Numbered from the stretch's first letter, positions 50,422 to 59,483 are shown. The stretch: 64,000 bases of DNA from Chloroflexota bacterium (GCA_019873625.1 JAIOAW010000001.1:1-64000), one strand, 5' to 3'. Made by a program: numbers and translations. The notes: generated by a model from the sequence alone, not told the origin.

Positions 50422-51675
50422 ATGACGAGACGCGTTGTGGTGACGGGTATGGGCGTCATTTGCCCCGTCGGCAATGACCTCCCTACGGCTTGGGCGAACC
50501 TCATCGCCGGCAAGTCGGGCGTTGGCCCCATCACCCACTTCGATGCGAGCGCCTACCGCACCACCATCGCCGCGGAGATCAAAGGGTTCGACGCCAAGGA
50601 TCACTTTGGCGCCAAAGAGGCGCGGCGTATGGATCCCTTTGCACAGTACGCGGTAGTGGCCGCACGCGAGGCCGTGCGCGACGCCGCCCTGAATCCCGAA
50701 GAACTCCGCAACCACTTGGGCGAGCGCACGGCGGTCATCATCGGCTCGGGCATCGGCGGGATGGGCACCGTCACCGAACAGATTTTGACCCTTTTCGAGC
50801 GCGGCCCCGCCAAGGTCAGCCCGTTTCTCATCCCGATGATCCTCCCCGAGACGGCGGCCAGTATGGTAGCCCTGGAATTCGGCCTGCGCGGGCCGAATAT
50901 GGCCGTCACCTCGGCCTGCGCCACGGGGGCCAACGCCATCGGCGAGGCGAGCGAGATGATCCGCCGGGGCGCCGCCGACCTCGCCCTGTGCGGCGGCTCG
51001 GAGGCGGGGGTCATCCCCATCTCCGTGGCGGGGTTCAGCGCCATGCGCGCCCTTTCGGAGCGCAATGACGAGCCGGAACACGCCTCTCGCCCCTTTGACC
51101 GCGACCGTGATGGCTTTGTGGTGGGCGAAGGGGCCGGCATCCTCGTGCTGGAGGCATTGGAGCACGCCCGCGCGCGCGGCGCGCGCATTTATGCCGAGTT
51201 GGTGGGCTATGGCACGAACGATGACGCCTATCACATCACCGCGCCCGATGAGAAAGGCGCCGGCGCGGCGGCCTGTATGCGTTTGGCGTTGGAATCCGCC
51301 CAGATGCAGCCGGAGGAGGTGGACTATATCAACGCCCACGGCACGAGCACCCCGCTCAACGATGCCACCGAGACGCGCGCCATCAAGGCCGTGTTCGGGG
51401 AGCACGCCTATCGGCTGGCCGTCTCTTCGACGAAATCTATGACGGGGCACCTGTTGGGCGCGGCAGGGGCCGTGGAGGCCATCTTTAGCGTGATGGCCCT
51501 GCGAGAAGGGGTCATCCCGCCGACCATCAACCTGGATCACCCCGACCCCGAGTGCGATTTGGATTACGTACCCCATCAAGCGCGGCGCGCGGCCGTGCGG
51601 GCGGTGCTTTCCAATTCCTTTGGGTTTGGCGGCCACAATGTATGCCTCATCTTCCGCCGCCTAGAGGAGGCCTAA
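50422..51675 (+). CDS. fabF: Beta-ketoacyl-ACP synthase II
   Basis: MTRRVVVTGMGVICPVGNDLPTAWANLIAGKSGVGPITHFD...VTSACATGANAIGEA...INAHGTSTPLNDATE...STKSMTGHLLGAAG; SD TAGGAGG. Confidence 0.96.
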   Translation: MTRRVVVTGMGVICPVGNDLPTAWANLIAGKSGVGPITHFDASAYRTTIAAEIKGFDAKDHFGAKEARRMDPFAQYAVVAAREAVRDAALNPEELRNHLGERTAVIIGSGIGGMGTVTEQILTLFERGPAKVSPFLIPMILPETAASMVALEFGLRGPNMAVTSACATGANAIGEASEMIRRGAADLALCGGSEAGVIPISVAGFSAMRALSERNDEPEHASRPFDRDRDGFVVGEGAGILVLEALEHARARGARIYAELVGYGTNDDAYHITAPDEKGAGAAACMRLALESAQMQPEEVDYINAHGTSTPLNDATETRAIKAVFGEHAYRLAVSSTKSMTGHLLGAAGAVEAIFSVMALREGVIPPTINLDHPDPECDLDYVPHQARRAAVRAVLSNSFGFGGHNVCLIFRRLEEA

Positions 51676-51676
51676 A

Positions 51677-52816
51677 CTGAACCGTCGAGGGGAAATCATC
51701 GGTTGGGGGATGTATGTGCCCCCGCGCGTCTTGACGAACGACGATCTGGCCCAAAGGGTCGAGACCTCGCATACTTGGATCGTCGAACGCACGGGCATCG
51801 AACGGCGCCATATCGCCGACCGTGAGACGAGCGCGACGATGGCCATCGAGGCGGCGCGGGCGGCCCTCCAAGTGGCCGATGCGGACCCACGGGATATAGA
51901 CCTCATCCTCGTGGCCACCGCCACGCCCGATTATCTTATGCCCTCCACGGCCTGCTTGGTGCAGGATGCCCTGGGGGCCATCCGTGCAGGGGCGGTGGAC
52001 CTCAACGCGGGATGTTCGGGGTTCGTCTATGCCCTCGCTATGGCTAACCAGGCCATCGCCTCGGGCGAGCATCGGCTCGTCTTGGTCATCGGCGTGGAAA
52101 AACTCAGTTGCATGGTGGATTGGCAAGATCGTTCGACGTGCGTCCTTTTTGGCGATGGCGCCGGCGCGGTGCTCCTACGCGCTGCGGAAGGCCGCTCGGG
52201 CATCCTCGCCTCCCTCCTCGGCGCCGATGGTTCCGGCGCAGACCTTCTCATCATCCCGGCGGGTGGGAGCGCCCAGCCCCCTAGCCTAGAGACGGTGGAG
52301 AAGCGCCTGCACTATCTGCGGATGAACGGCCGCGAGGTCTTTCGCTTTGCCACCCGCGTGGTGCCTCGGGCCATCGAACAGGTGGCCGAGAAGGCGGGCC
52401 TCACGGTGCGCGATATTGACCTCGTCATCGCCCACCAGGCCAATCTGCGCATTCTGGAGGCCGTGGCCAAACGCCTGGGCCTGCCGATGGAACGGTTCGT
52501 GGTGAACTTGCAAGAATATGGCAATACCTCGGCAGCCTCGGTGCCCATCGCCCTCTGTGAGGCGGTGCAAAACGGGCGCATCCAACCGGGGCAGCACCTC
52601 GTCTTGGTGGGGTTTGGCGCGGGGCTGACCTGGGCGGCCGTGGCGCTCAAGTGGAGCGAGGCCCCCGCGCGGCTGGCTGTGCCGCGCTTCCACAACCTCT
52701 TGCGGTCTATCCTATACCGTTGGGCGGCCTGGCGCACGCGCCTGCGCCAACTCTTGCGGCGCCTCGCGGTGGAAGGCATCCGCCGTGCGGAGCGACGCGG
52801 CAAACCTCCCTCATAA
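51677..52816 (+). CDS. fabH: Beta-ketoacyl-ACP synthase III, probable CTG start, basic C-terminal extension
   Basis: (M)NRRGEIIGWGMYVPPRVLTNDDLAQRVETSHTWIVERTGIERRHIAD; Cys LNAGCSGF, His IAHQAN, Asn YGNTSAAS. Confidence 0.9.
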   Translation: MNRRGEIIGWGMYVPPRVLTNDDLAQRVETSHTWIVERTGIERRHIADRETSATMAIEAARAALQVADADPRDIDLILVATATPDYLMPSTACLVQDALGAIRAGAVDLNAGCSGFVYALAMANQAIASGEHRLVLVIGVEKLSCMVDWQDRSTCVLFGDGAGAVLLRAAEGRSGILASLLGADGSGADLLIIPAGGSAQPPSLETVEKRLHYLRMNGREVFRFATRVVPRAIEQVAEKAGLTVRDIDLVIAHQANLRILEAVAKRLGLPMERFVVNLQEYGNTSAASVPIALCEAVQNGRIQPGQHLVLVGFGAGLTWAAVALKWSEAPARLAVPRFHNLLRSILYRWAAWRTRLRQLLRRLAVEGIRRAERRGKPPS

Positions 52817-52821
52817 TGGCC

Positions 52822-52865
52822 AAAACCGCCCCCTATGCGCAAATGTCGAGATAGGGGGCGGTTTT
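52822..52865. terminator. Bidirectional rho-independent terminator between convergent fabH and maoC
   Basis: 15-bp arms aaaaccgccccctat / atagggggcggtttt. Confidence 0.9.
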
Positions 52866-52876
52866 CCGTTCGGGTG

Positions 52877-53338
52877 TTAGGCGCTTCGGCTTTTCATCAA
52901 GAGCGACCACGTGCCGCTTTGCACCACCTCATCGCGCTGGTTGAGCACCTCCACGGCGAGGATGACCATTCCCCCGCCCATACTGGGCAAAAGGCGCGCC
53001 TTTTCGACGCGGGCGCGCAGGCGAAGGGTATCGCCAATCTTGATGGGCGCTTTGAACTTCCACTCCAGGCCGGTGAAGGCGAGCACCGTCCCCTCAAGCG
53101 CCCCGCTGCGCGCTGCCAACCCGGAGGCGATGGCCAGCCCCAACAGGCCGTGGGCGATGCGTTCGCCATAGGGCGTGCCCTTGGCAAATTCCGCGTCGGT
53201 ATGGATGACGTTGAAATCTCCCGAGAGGCCGGCAAAGAGCGTAATATCGCTTTCCGTTACCGTGCGGCCGGGGCTTTCGATCTCCAACCCCGGTGTGAGG
53301 TCCTCCACATACAATCCCTGCCTAGGCCAGGTCGCCAT
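52877..53338 (-). CDS. MaoC-like (R)-specific enoyl hydratase/dehydratase
   Basis: TVTESDITLFAGLSGDFNVIHTDAEFAKGTPYGERIAHGLLGLAIASGL. Confidence 0.92.
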   Translation of the reverse strand: MATWPRQGLYVEDLTPGLEIESPGRTVTESDITLFAGLSGDFNVIHTDAEFAKGTPYGERIAHGLLGLAIASGLAARSGALEGTVLAFTGLEWKFKAPIKIGDTLRLRARVEKARLLPSMGGGMVILAVEVLNQRDEVVQSGTWSLLMKSRSA

Positions 53339-53473
53339 AGAAAGGTGCTCCTTTCACGTTTTACTCCTCTAACCCCCATCCTCCCCGCGCGATGCTCCCC
53401 CGGAGGGGCTGAAGGATGGTTTCCGCACGCTAAAGTTTGGGGCAAGGGCAAGGGTTCGTATAATAACTTCACT

Positions 53474-54172
53474 ATGGCGCGGAAACATCGAGGGGTCAAG
53501 AAGGGGTTCTGGAAAACCGTGGGGCGGGGCTTGATCCTTGCCGGGGGCATTCTCTTTTCTCTGGGCGCGTTGGCAGCCTTGGGTGCTTTGGCCCTGCGCT
53601 GGTGGACGGATCGCACCGCCAAGCCGCTCATCTACAGCCTTGAAACCGCGCCGCCTCGGCGGGTGGCCATCGTCTTCGGTGCGGGGGTCTGGCCCGATGG
53701 TCGCTTGAGCGCCATTTTAGAGGATCGTGTGTACACGGCGGTGCAATTGTACCGCGCCGGCAAGGTGGAAAAACTCCTGATGACCGGCGACAATCGCTTC
53801 ATCGAATATAACGAGCCGGGGCATATGCGCGCCTATGCCCTTTCTCTCGGCGTGCCCGACGAGGATATCGTTCTAGATTACGCCGGCCGGCGCACCTACG
53901 ACTCTTGTTATCGGGCGCGGCACATTTTCGGCGTGTCGAGCGCCATCTTGGTAACCCAGGCTTACCATCTCGACCGCGCCCTCTTCACAGCCCGCGCCCT
54001 GGGTATTGACGCTGTAGGCGTAGCCGCCGATCGGCAGCCCTATGTGTACCTGCGGCGCTATTGGTGGCGAGAGATGCTCGCGACCCCCGTGGCCTGGTGG
54101 GAGGTGCACATCAGCCACCCCTTGCCCGTGATGGGCGAGCCGCTTTACATCTTCCCCGAAGATCATAATTAA
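53474..54172 (+). CDS. SanA/YdcF-like (DUF218) membrane protein
   Basis: RVAIVFGAGVWPDGRLSAILEDRVYTAVQLYRAGKVEKLLMTGDN...VLDYAGRRTYDSCYRARHIFGVSSAILVTQAYHLDRALFTARALGID. Confidence 0.9.
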   Translation: MARKHRGVKKGFWKTVGRGLILAGGILFSLGALAALGALALRWWTDRTAKPLIYSLETAPPRRVAIVFGAGVWPDGRLSAILEDRVYTAVQLYRAGKVEKLLMTGDNRFIEYNEPGHMRAYALSLGVPDEDIVLDYAGRRTYDSCYRARHIFGVSSAILVTQAYHLDRALFTARALGIDAVGVAADRQPYVYLRRYWWREMLATPVAWWEVHISHPLPVMGEPLYIFPEDHN

Positions 54173-54313
54173 CATAAAGATAGATTTGACAAATGGGGAA
54201 AAATCCATAGACTCTATACCCAATGCGGGTATCATAAAGGGCTAACGGCGAGGTGGCCGCGAAGCCCTTTATCGTATCTCGCGCCCAATCTTTTCAGGAG
54301 GGAGACAGACGTT

Positions 54314-55459
54314 ATGCAGTATCGAGCGTATGGGAAGACGGGCCTACGCGCCTCGACGCTGGGTTTTGGCGCGATGCGCCTGCCCGCGCGCGAAGACGGC
54401 ACGTGCGACTACGACCGCGCCGTGCCTATGCTCCAGAGGGCCATCGAACTAGGCGTGAATTATATTGATTCCGCCTGGGGGTACATCAACGGCACGAGCG
54501 AAGTGGCCGTGGGCAAGGCCATCAAACCGTATGAGCGCGCCAAACTTATCCTTTCCACCAAGATTCCCATCAACGATCTGTATGGCCCCGAATGGCGACG
54601 GCGCTTGGAGGTGCAACTCCAGCGTTTCGATTCGCCCTATATTGATGTGATGCATATGCACAACCTGCATTGGCAAGTGTTCCAAGAGCATGGCTTGGGG
54701 GAAAATGGCTGCCTAAAGGCCGCGCGGCAGGCCCAGGCCGAGGGGTTGATCCGCCATTTGGCCTTTTCCTCCCACGATACGCCGGAGAACGTCATCCGCC
54801 TCATCGAGACGGGCGAGTTCGATGGGGTCCTCCTGCAATACAACTTTCTCGACCGTAGAATGGAGGAGCCGATCCGCCGCGCCCACGAGAAAAGTTTGGG
54901 CGTGGTGGTGATGGGGCCGGTGGGCGGCGGCCGCCTGAGTATGTGGGATCCGCAAGCCCTGCGCGATCTCATCCCCGAGAGCGTGGTCTCTGCGCCCGAT
55001 TTGGCCATCCGCTGGGTGCTTTCGAACCCGAACGTCACCGTGGCCCTTTCGGGTATGAACACGCTGGAGATGATCGAGCAGAACGCCTCCAGCGCCAGCC
55101 GCGAACAGCCCTTTACGCCTCAAGAGCAGGAGATGGTCAACCGCCTCCTGGCCAAACTGACCGAGTTCGCCAACCTCTACTGCACGGGGTGCGGCTACTG
55201 TATGCCCTGCCCCAACGGGGTGGATATCCCCGGCAACTTCCTTCTGATGAATTATTACCGCGTCTATGGCCTGCGCGAGTATGCCACGCGCCAGTATGCC
55301 TTGCTCAAGCAAGGCAAGGAACTCTGGCTGCAAGGCACGCGCATCGCGGGGAAGGATGCCTCGGCCTGCGTGCAGTGCGGCACCTGCGAGCCGAAATGCC
55401 CCCAGAATATCCCCATCATCGAGCAACTCGAAGAGGTCGAGCGCGTGCTCGGCGCATAA
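54314..55459 (+). CDS. Aldo/keto reductase with C-terminal 4Fe-4S ferredoxin-like domain
   Basis: MQYRAYGKTGLRASTLGFGAMRLPAREDG...; CTGCGYCMPCPNGVDIPG and CVQCGTCEPKCPQNIPI. Confidence 0.93.
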   Translation: MQYRAYGKTGLRASTLGFGAMRLPAREDGTCDYDRAVPMLQRAIELGVNYIDSAWGYINGTSEVAVGKAIKPYERAKLILSTKIPINDLYGPEWRRRLEVQLQRFDSPYIDVMHMHNLHWQVFQEHGLGENGCLKAARQAQAEGLIRHLAFSSHDTPENVIRLIETGEFDGVLLQYNFLDRRMEEPIRRAHEKSLGVVVMGPVGGGRLSMWDPQALRDLIPESVVSAPDLAIRWVLSNPNVTVALSGMNTLEMIEQNASSASREQPFTPQEQEMVNRLLAKLTEFANLYCTGCGYCMPCPNGVDIPGNFLLMNYYRVYGLREYATRQYALLKQGKELWLQGTRIAGKDASACVQCGTCEPKCPQNIPIIEQLEEVERVLGA

Positions 55460-55486
55460 ACACCCTCTTCCCAAGGCCCTCTCCCG

Positions 55487-55590
55487 CCGGCGCGGGAGAG
55501 GGCCGTATGGAGTGCAGAAACTTCTTTCGCGATTACCGCTCCGCATTCCCTCTCCCGCTGGTGCGGGAGAGGGGTTGGGGTGAGGGTCTT
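55487..55590. repeat. 104-bp exact direct repeat, copy 1 (contains REP-like palindromes)
   Basis: ccggcgcgggagagggccgtatggagtgcag...ggggttggggtgagggtctt, identical to 55642-55745 (offset 155). Confidence 0.95.
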
Positions 55591-55641
55591 GCCTCCTGGC
55601 CCGCGACGCGAGGCGGGAGCCTCGCGCTCCGTTCCCTCTCC

Positions 55642-55745
55642 CCGGCGCGGGAGAGGGCCGTATGGAGTGCAGAAACTTCTTTCGCGATTACCGCTCCGCA
55701 TTCCCTCTCCCGCTGGTGCGGGAGAGGGGTTGGGGTGAGGGTCTT
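55642..55745. repeat. 104-bp exact direct repeat, copy 2
   Basis: Identical to 55487-55590. Confidence 0.95.
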
Positions 55746-55757
55746 CCCGCAGCCTGT

Positions 55758-55785
55758 TTGCGGAACCCCGCCGGGCGGCTACAAT
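55758..55785 (+). promoter_or_regulatory. Putative promoter TTGCGG-N16-TACAAT
   Basis: ttgcgg 55758-55763, tacaat 55780-55785; just downstream of repeat copy 2. Confidence 0.5.
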
Positions 55786-55805
55786 ACGCCCAGTCCTTTC
55801 GAGGG

Positions 55806-56867
55806 ATGAGCACGATGCGGCAGGCCGAGGTTCAGGCGCTCTTTTTGCAGCGGTTCGGCGAGGTTTACCCCCAACTCCAGTTCCGAGGGTTGCGGCGCTT
55901 CCCCGATCGTTCCTACGCACCGTACGCCCTGGCGCTGCGCGTGGCTTTGGGCAAGAGCCGCCATGAACTCGATCTCCTTTGCATCATCTTGACGGAGGGC
56001 CACCCCGAAGAGGTACGCCACTTTTTGCGGCAGGTATCGCAGGCCCGTCCCAACTCGGGCTATGGCGAGGCGCTCATCGCGCTGGTGGCCCCCTACTTTT
56101 CGGAAGAGGCCCAGGCCCTCTGCCGCGAGGCGGGCGTGGGCTATTTGGACCTGGCGGGCAACGCCTACCTGGAGACGGATCGCGCCTACCTCCTCCTCAC
56201 GGGGAAGCCCAATCCCCTCGCGCGCAAGCGCGAGGTACAAAGCCCCCTGCGGGGGCGCGCCGAACGCGTGGTGCGCCGCCTATTGCTCGAGCCGGGGCGC
56301 ACCTGGGCGCTCCGCGCCTTGGCCGAGGCCGCGCAGGTGAGCCTGGGGCTAACCAGCATGGTTACGACTGCGCTCGCCAAGAGCGGCTGGGTGGCCAAAA
56401 CGCGCCAAGGCGTCTCGCTCTTGGATGCGAAAGGTCTCCTCGAAGCCTGGGCGAACGTCTATGACCTGCGCAACAGCCCCTTTATCGCCTACCGCGCCTG
56501 GGATGATCCGGCCATTTTGGAGCGGCGCCTCGTGCAGAATAAAGGCCTTGCCGGCCACTACGCGCTGACCCTCTGGTCCGGCGCGCACCACCTGTTGGGC
56601 GAAGTGGAGACCCCGGGCCATATGGCGCTCTTTTGGCGCGGCGCGCCGGAGGATTTGGCGCAAGCCCTGCGCCTGAGCCGAGACGTGGGCAAGGGATATG
56701 TATTCGTCTTTCAGCCGTATGATGAGAGCCTCTTGTGGGGGGCGGTGCAGACGGCCGAGGGCCTGATGGTGGCGCACCCTTTGCAGTTATACCTCGACCT
56801 TGGCTCGGGAGATGAGCGCGAACTCGCCCTGGCTCAACGCGTGCGCGAGGCCCTGCTCCCCTGGTAG
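55806..56867 (+). CDS. AbiEi-type antitoxin-like winged-helix protein (orphan)
   Basis: SRHELDLLCIILTEGHPEEV...EAGVGYLDLAGNAYLETDRAYLLLTGKPNPL...GRAERVVRRLLLEPGRTWALRALAEAAQVSLGLTSMVTTALAKSGWV. Confidence 0.6.
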   Translation: MSTMRQAEVQALFLQRFGEVYPQLQFRGLRRFPDRSYAPYALALRVALGKSRHELDLLCIILTEGHPEEVRHFLRQVSQARPNSGYGEALIALVAPYFSEEAQALCREAGVGYLDLAGNAYLETDRAYLLLTGKPNPLARKREVQSPLRGRAERVVRRLLLEPGRTWALRALAEAAQVSLGLTSMVTTALAKSGWVAKTRQGVSLLDAKGLLEAWANVYDLRNSPFIAYRAWDDPAILERRLVQNKGLAGHYALTLWSGAHHLLGEVETPGHMALFWRGAPEDLAQALRLSRDVGKGYVFVFQPYDESLLWGAVQTAEGLMVAHPLQLYLDLGSGDERELALAQRVREALLPW

Positions 56868-57928
56868 GCCGCTGAAGGGGCCGCCGGACGCCGCTGGCAC
56901 ATCTCCAAGACCAAGAGATCGAGCGCCAAGCGGCCCTCAATGCGCCCCGTTTTGATGGCCTGGTCTATCTCCAAAATGCGCCCAAGGAGGCGTTCGAGTT
57001 CCTCTGCGCTGAACTGCTGGGCCTGGCGCAAGAGGCGCGTCACCATAAAAGGGCGCAGGCTGAGGGATTTGGCGATCTCTCCACTAGGGGTGCGCTTTTC
57101 TTCGGTCATCTCTTTCACCAAGAGGATGAGCCGCACCTGCCGGGCAATCATAGTCAAGAGATAGAGTTCGTTCGCCCTCTCGGCAAAGAGGCGCGCCGTC
57201 AGGGCCAAGGCCTCTTTGCGTTGGCGCAAGCCCAGGGCGTCCATCAGGTCAAAGATGTTCGCCTCTTGGGCGGCGCTCGTCAGGGCGCGCACATCCTCTA
57301 GGGTGATGGCCCGCTCATAGGCCGCATGGGCGGCCAGTTTTTCCAACTCCTGGTCGAGGGCGCGCAGATCGCCCCCCACGAGTTCGACGAGCGCCGCCAC
57401 GGCCGGCGCGGTAATCTCGACGCCCTTTTCTTTGGCGCGGCGGCGGATCCACGCGGCCAAATTACGCCGCCCCTCCTCCTGGCGCGGGTTCAAGAGTGGG
57501 AAGGCGCGCACGTGGCCCTGGGGGTTGCCTTGGGCATACTTGAGCACGGGGTGGTTCGGGGGGAGCGTGACGCTTTCCACAAAAACCAGCCGCGTGGTGG
57601 GCGGGAGATGCGGCAGATAGGCCAAAAGGGCGGCGGTCTCTTCGTTGGGGGCGGCGGGCGCCTCCTCCGAGGCCTCTTCCCCCTCCGCAGGCCCAGAGCG
57701 TCGGCGGCCACCCAAACGCTGGAGGAAATCGTTGACGATGACCAGCCGCCGGCCGGCCAGGAAGGGCAAGGCGTTGCAGGCATTCATCAACTCGCCGAGC
57801 GCCAGGCGGCGCCCGTCGAGCACGGTGGTGTTCAGGTCGCCCGCCCCCTCGCGGGCCACAAGCGCCTTGAGGCGCGCCACCTCCTCGGCGCGGCTGAACT
57901 CATCCTCCCCGTGAAAGATATAGAACAC
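56834..57928 (-). CDS. holA: DNA polymerase III delta subunit, GTG start
   Basis: (M)FYIFHGEDEFSRAEEVARLKALVAREGAGDLNTTVLDG...NACNALPFLAGRRLVIVNDFL...LVGGDLRALDQELEKLAAHA...ANIFDLMDALGLRQRKEAL. Confidence 0.9.
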   Translation of the reverse strand: MFYIFHGEDEFSRAEEVARLKALVAREGAGDLNTTVLDGRRLALGELMNACNALPFLAGRRLVIVNDFLQRLGGRRRSGPAEGEEASEEAPAAPNEETAALLAYLPHLPPTTRLVFVESVTLPPNHPVLKYAQGNPQGHVRAFPLLNPRQEEGRRNLAAWIRRRAKEKGVEITAPAVAALVELVGGDLRALDQELEKLAAHAAYERAITLEDVRALTSAAQEANIFDLMDALGLRQRKEALALTARLFAERANELYLLTMIARQVRLILLVKEMTEEKRTPSGEIAKSLSLRPFMVTRLLRQAQQFSAEELERLLGRILEIDQAIKTGRIEGRLALDLLVLEMCQRRPAAPSAAYQGSRASRTR

Positions 57929-58040
57929 CCCTCTTCCTTCTTTCGTCCGTGCTGCCCAGAGAGTATAGCACACCTCGCGTGTAGACCGATAGCGCTCGCG
58001 GTAGATTCCCCCATTTTTCACATCCGGGCGCTTCGAGCGA

Positions 58041-58069
58041 TTGAAGGCCCCGGCGAGGGGCGCTATAAT
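58041..58069 (+). promoter_or_regulatory. Putative promoter TTGAAG-N17-TATAAT
   Basis: ttgaag 58041-58046, tataat 58064-58069. Confidence 0.65.
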
Positions 58070-58098
58070 CCCGCTCAGATTTCCCTGGAGGAACGCCG

Positions 58099-59481
58099 AT
58101 GGCGGGAAGGGTCAAGATCATCCTGAGCGACCTGCACCTTGGCGCTGGCCAAGCCGAGGACGGCAACGCGCTGGAGGATTTCACAAGCGATGCGGCCTTT
58201 GCCGGGTTGATGCAGTCGCTCTTTGAAGAAAGCGAGACCGCCCAGCGCGAGGTGGAACTCATCTTCGCGGGAGATACCTTCGAGTTCTTGCAGGTGCCGG
58301 CCCTCGGCGAAGGGGAAGCGTTCGACCCCACGGCCCGCTACAGCCCCGCGCAATACGCCGCCTCCGATGAGGCCGCTTCGGCGGCCAAGATGCGCCTCAT
58401 CACGGCGGGGCATGTGCTCTTTTTCGCGGCGCTGAGGGCCTTTCTCAACGACGCGCCGCCCAGGCGCACGGCGACCTTTATCAAAGGGAACCACGATGTG
58501 AACTTGCACTGGGCCGCCGTGCAAGAGGTGATCCGCCAGGTTTTAGATGCCACAGGCCCCCGCGCCGGCTGCGTAACGTTCGAAGAGCGGCGCATAAGCC
58601 GCGAGGGAATCTATGTGGAGCACGGCCATCAGTACGCGGAGCGCATCAATCGCTTCCCCGATTTCGAGGAGCCGCATGACCCCAAGGCGCCCGACCAACT
58701 TTATCTCCCGCCCGGCTCGGGGTTCGTGCTCGGCTTCCTCAACCGGCTCGAACGCGAGCACTATTGGCTGGATGGCGTCAAGCCGATTACGGCGCTCATC
58801 TGGTACATCCTCGCGCTGGATTTTCGGTTCGGCATCCGTGCCCTGGGCGCCCTCCTCAGCCAACTGCCGGCCCTGATGTGGGGGAGTTTGCCCATCACCT
58901 GGGCGGTAACGGCCTACCTCGAAGCCCACGAACGGTTGGAGCAGGAGGTGGCCGATGCGGACCGCCTGGAACCCCTTTCGCACGACCCGGAGCGGCTGGG
59001 AGACCTCTTCCGCCGGGCGGATTTGGCCCTGGCCCTTTACGGCGTGCCCTCGCGGGAGGCGGAGGCTGCCGCCTGGCCCGACTATGCGGCGCTGCCCCGT
59101 GGGGCGGCCGAAGAGGCTGCCCAACGCGAGGCCTTGAGCCGCATCGCTGCCCAAAAATGCCGGCAAGAAAGGGCGCGCGTGATCGTCTTTGGGCACACGC
59201 ACGAGGCCACGCTGGAGGATCTGGGCGAGGGCGCGGTGTACTGCAACACCGGCACCTGGACCTGGACCCGCGGCTTTGCCCCCCACGATTTCGCCGCTTG
59301 GCGGCTCCTTTTCAAGAACCCCGAGCAATTCACCCAGGAGCGCCGGCTGACCTACGTGCGCATCGAGTACGACGAGGCCGGCCAGCCCCACGCCCAGTTG
59401 TTGACCTATCAACCGCCCAAGCCCAAGGCCAAGGGCCTCTGGCTAGGGCTTCTGGGGCGCCTGATGGGGCGCCGGCGCTGA
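58099..59481 (+). CDS. Calcineurin-like metallophosphoesterase
   Basis: IILSDLHLGAG...LIFAGDTFEFLQ...FIKGNHDVNLHW...YVEHGHQY...VIVFGHTHEATLEDLGEGAVYCNTGTWT. Confidence 0.92.
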   Translation: MAGRVKIILSDLHLGAGQAEDGNALEDFTSDAAFAGLMQSLFEESETAQREVELIFAGDTFEFLQVPALGEGEAFDPTARYSPAQYAASDEAASAAKMRLITAGHVLFFAALRAFLNDAPPRRTATFIKGNHDVNLHWAAVQEVIRQVLDATGPRAGCVTFEERRISREGIYVEHGHQYAERINRFPDFEEPHDPKAPDQLYLPPGSGFVLGFLNRLEREHYWLDGVKPITALIWYILALDFRFGIRALGALLSQLPALMWGSLPITWAVTAYLEAHERLEQEVADADRLEPLSHDPERLGDLFRRADLALALYGVPSREAEAAAWPDYAALPRGAAEEAAQREALSRIAAQKCRQERARVIVFGHTHEATLEDLGEGAVYCNTGTWTWTRGFAPHDFAAWRLLFKNPEQFTQERRLTYVRIEYDEAGQPHAQLLTYQPPKPKAKGLWLGLLGRLMGRRR

Positions 59482-59483
59482 CC

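Noticed and set aside
53370-53430. Short CCCCATCC..GGATGG inverted segment upstream of sanA-like gene
   Set aside because: Resembles REP module A only loosely; insufficient match to call a copy
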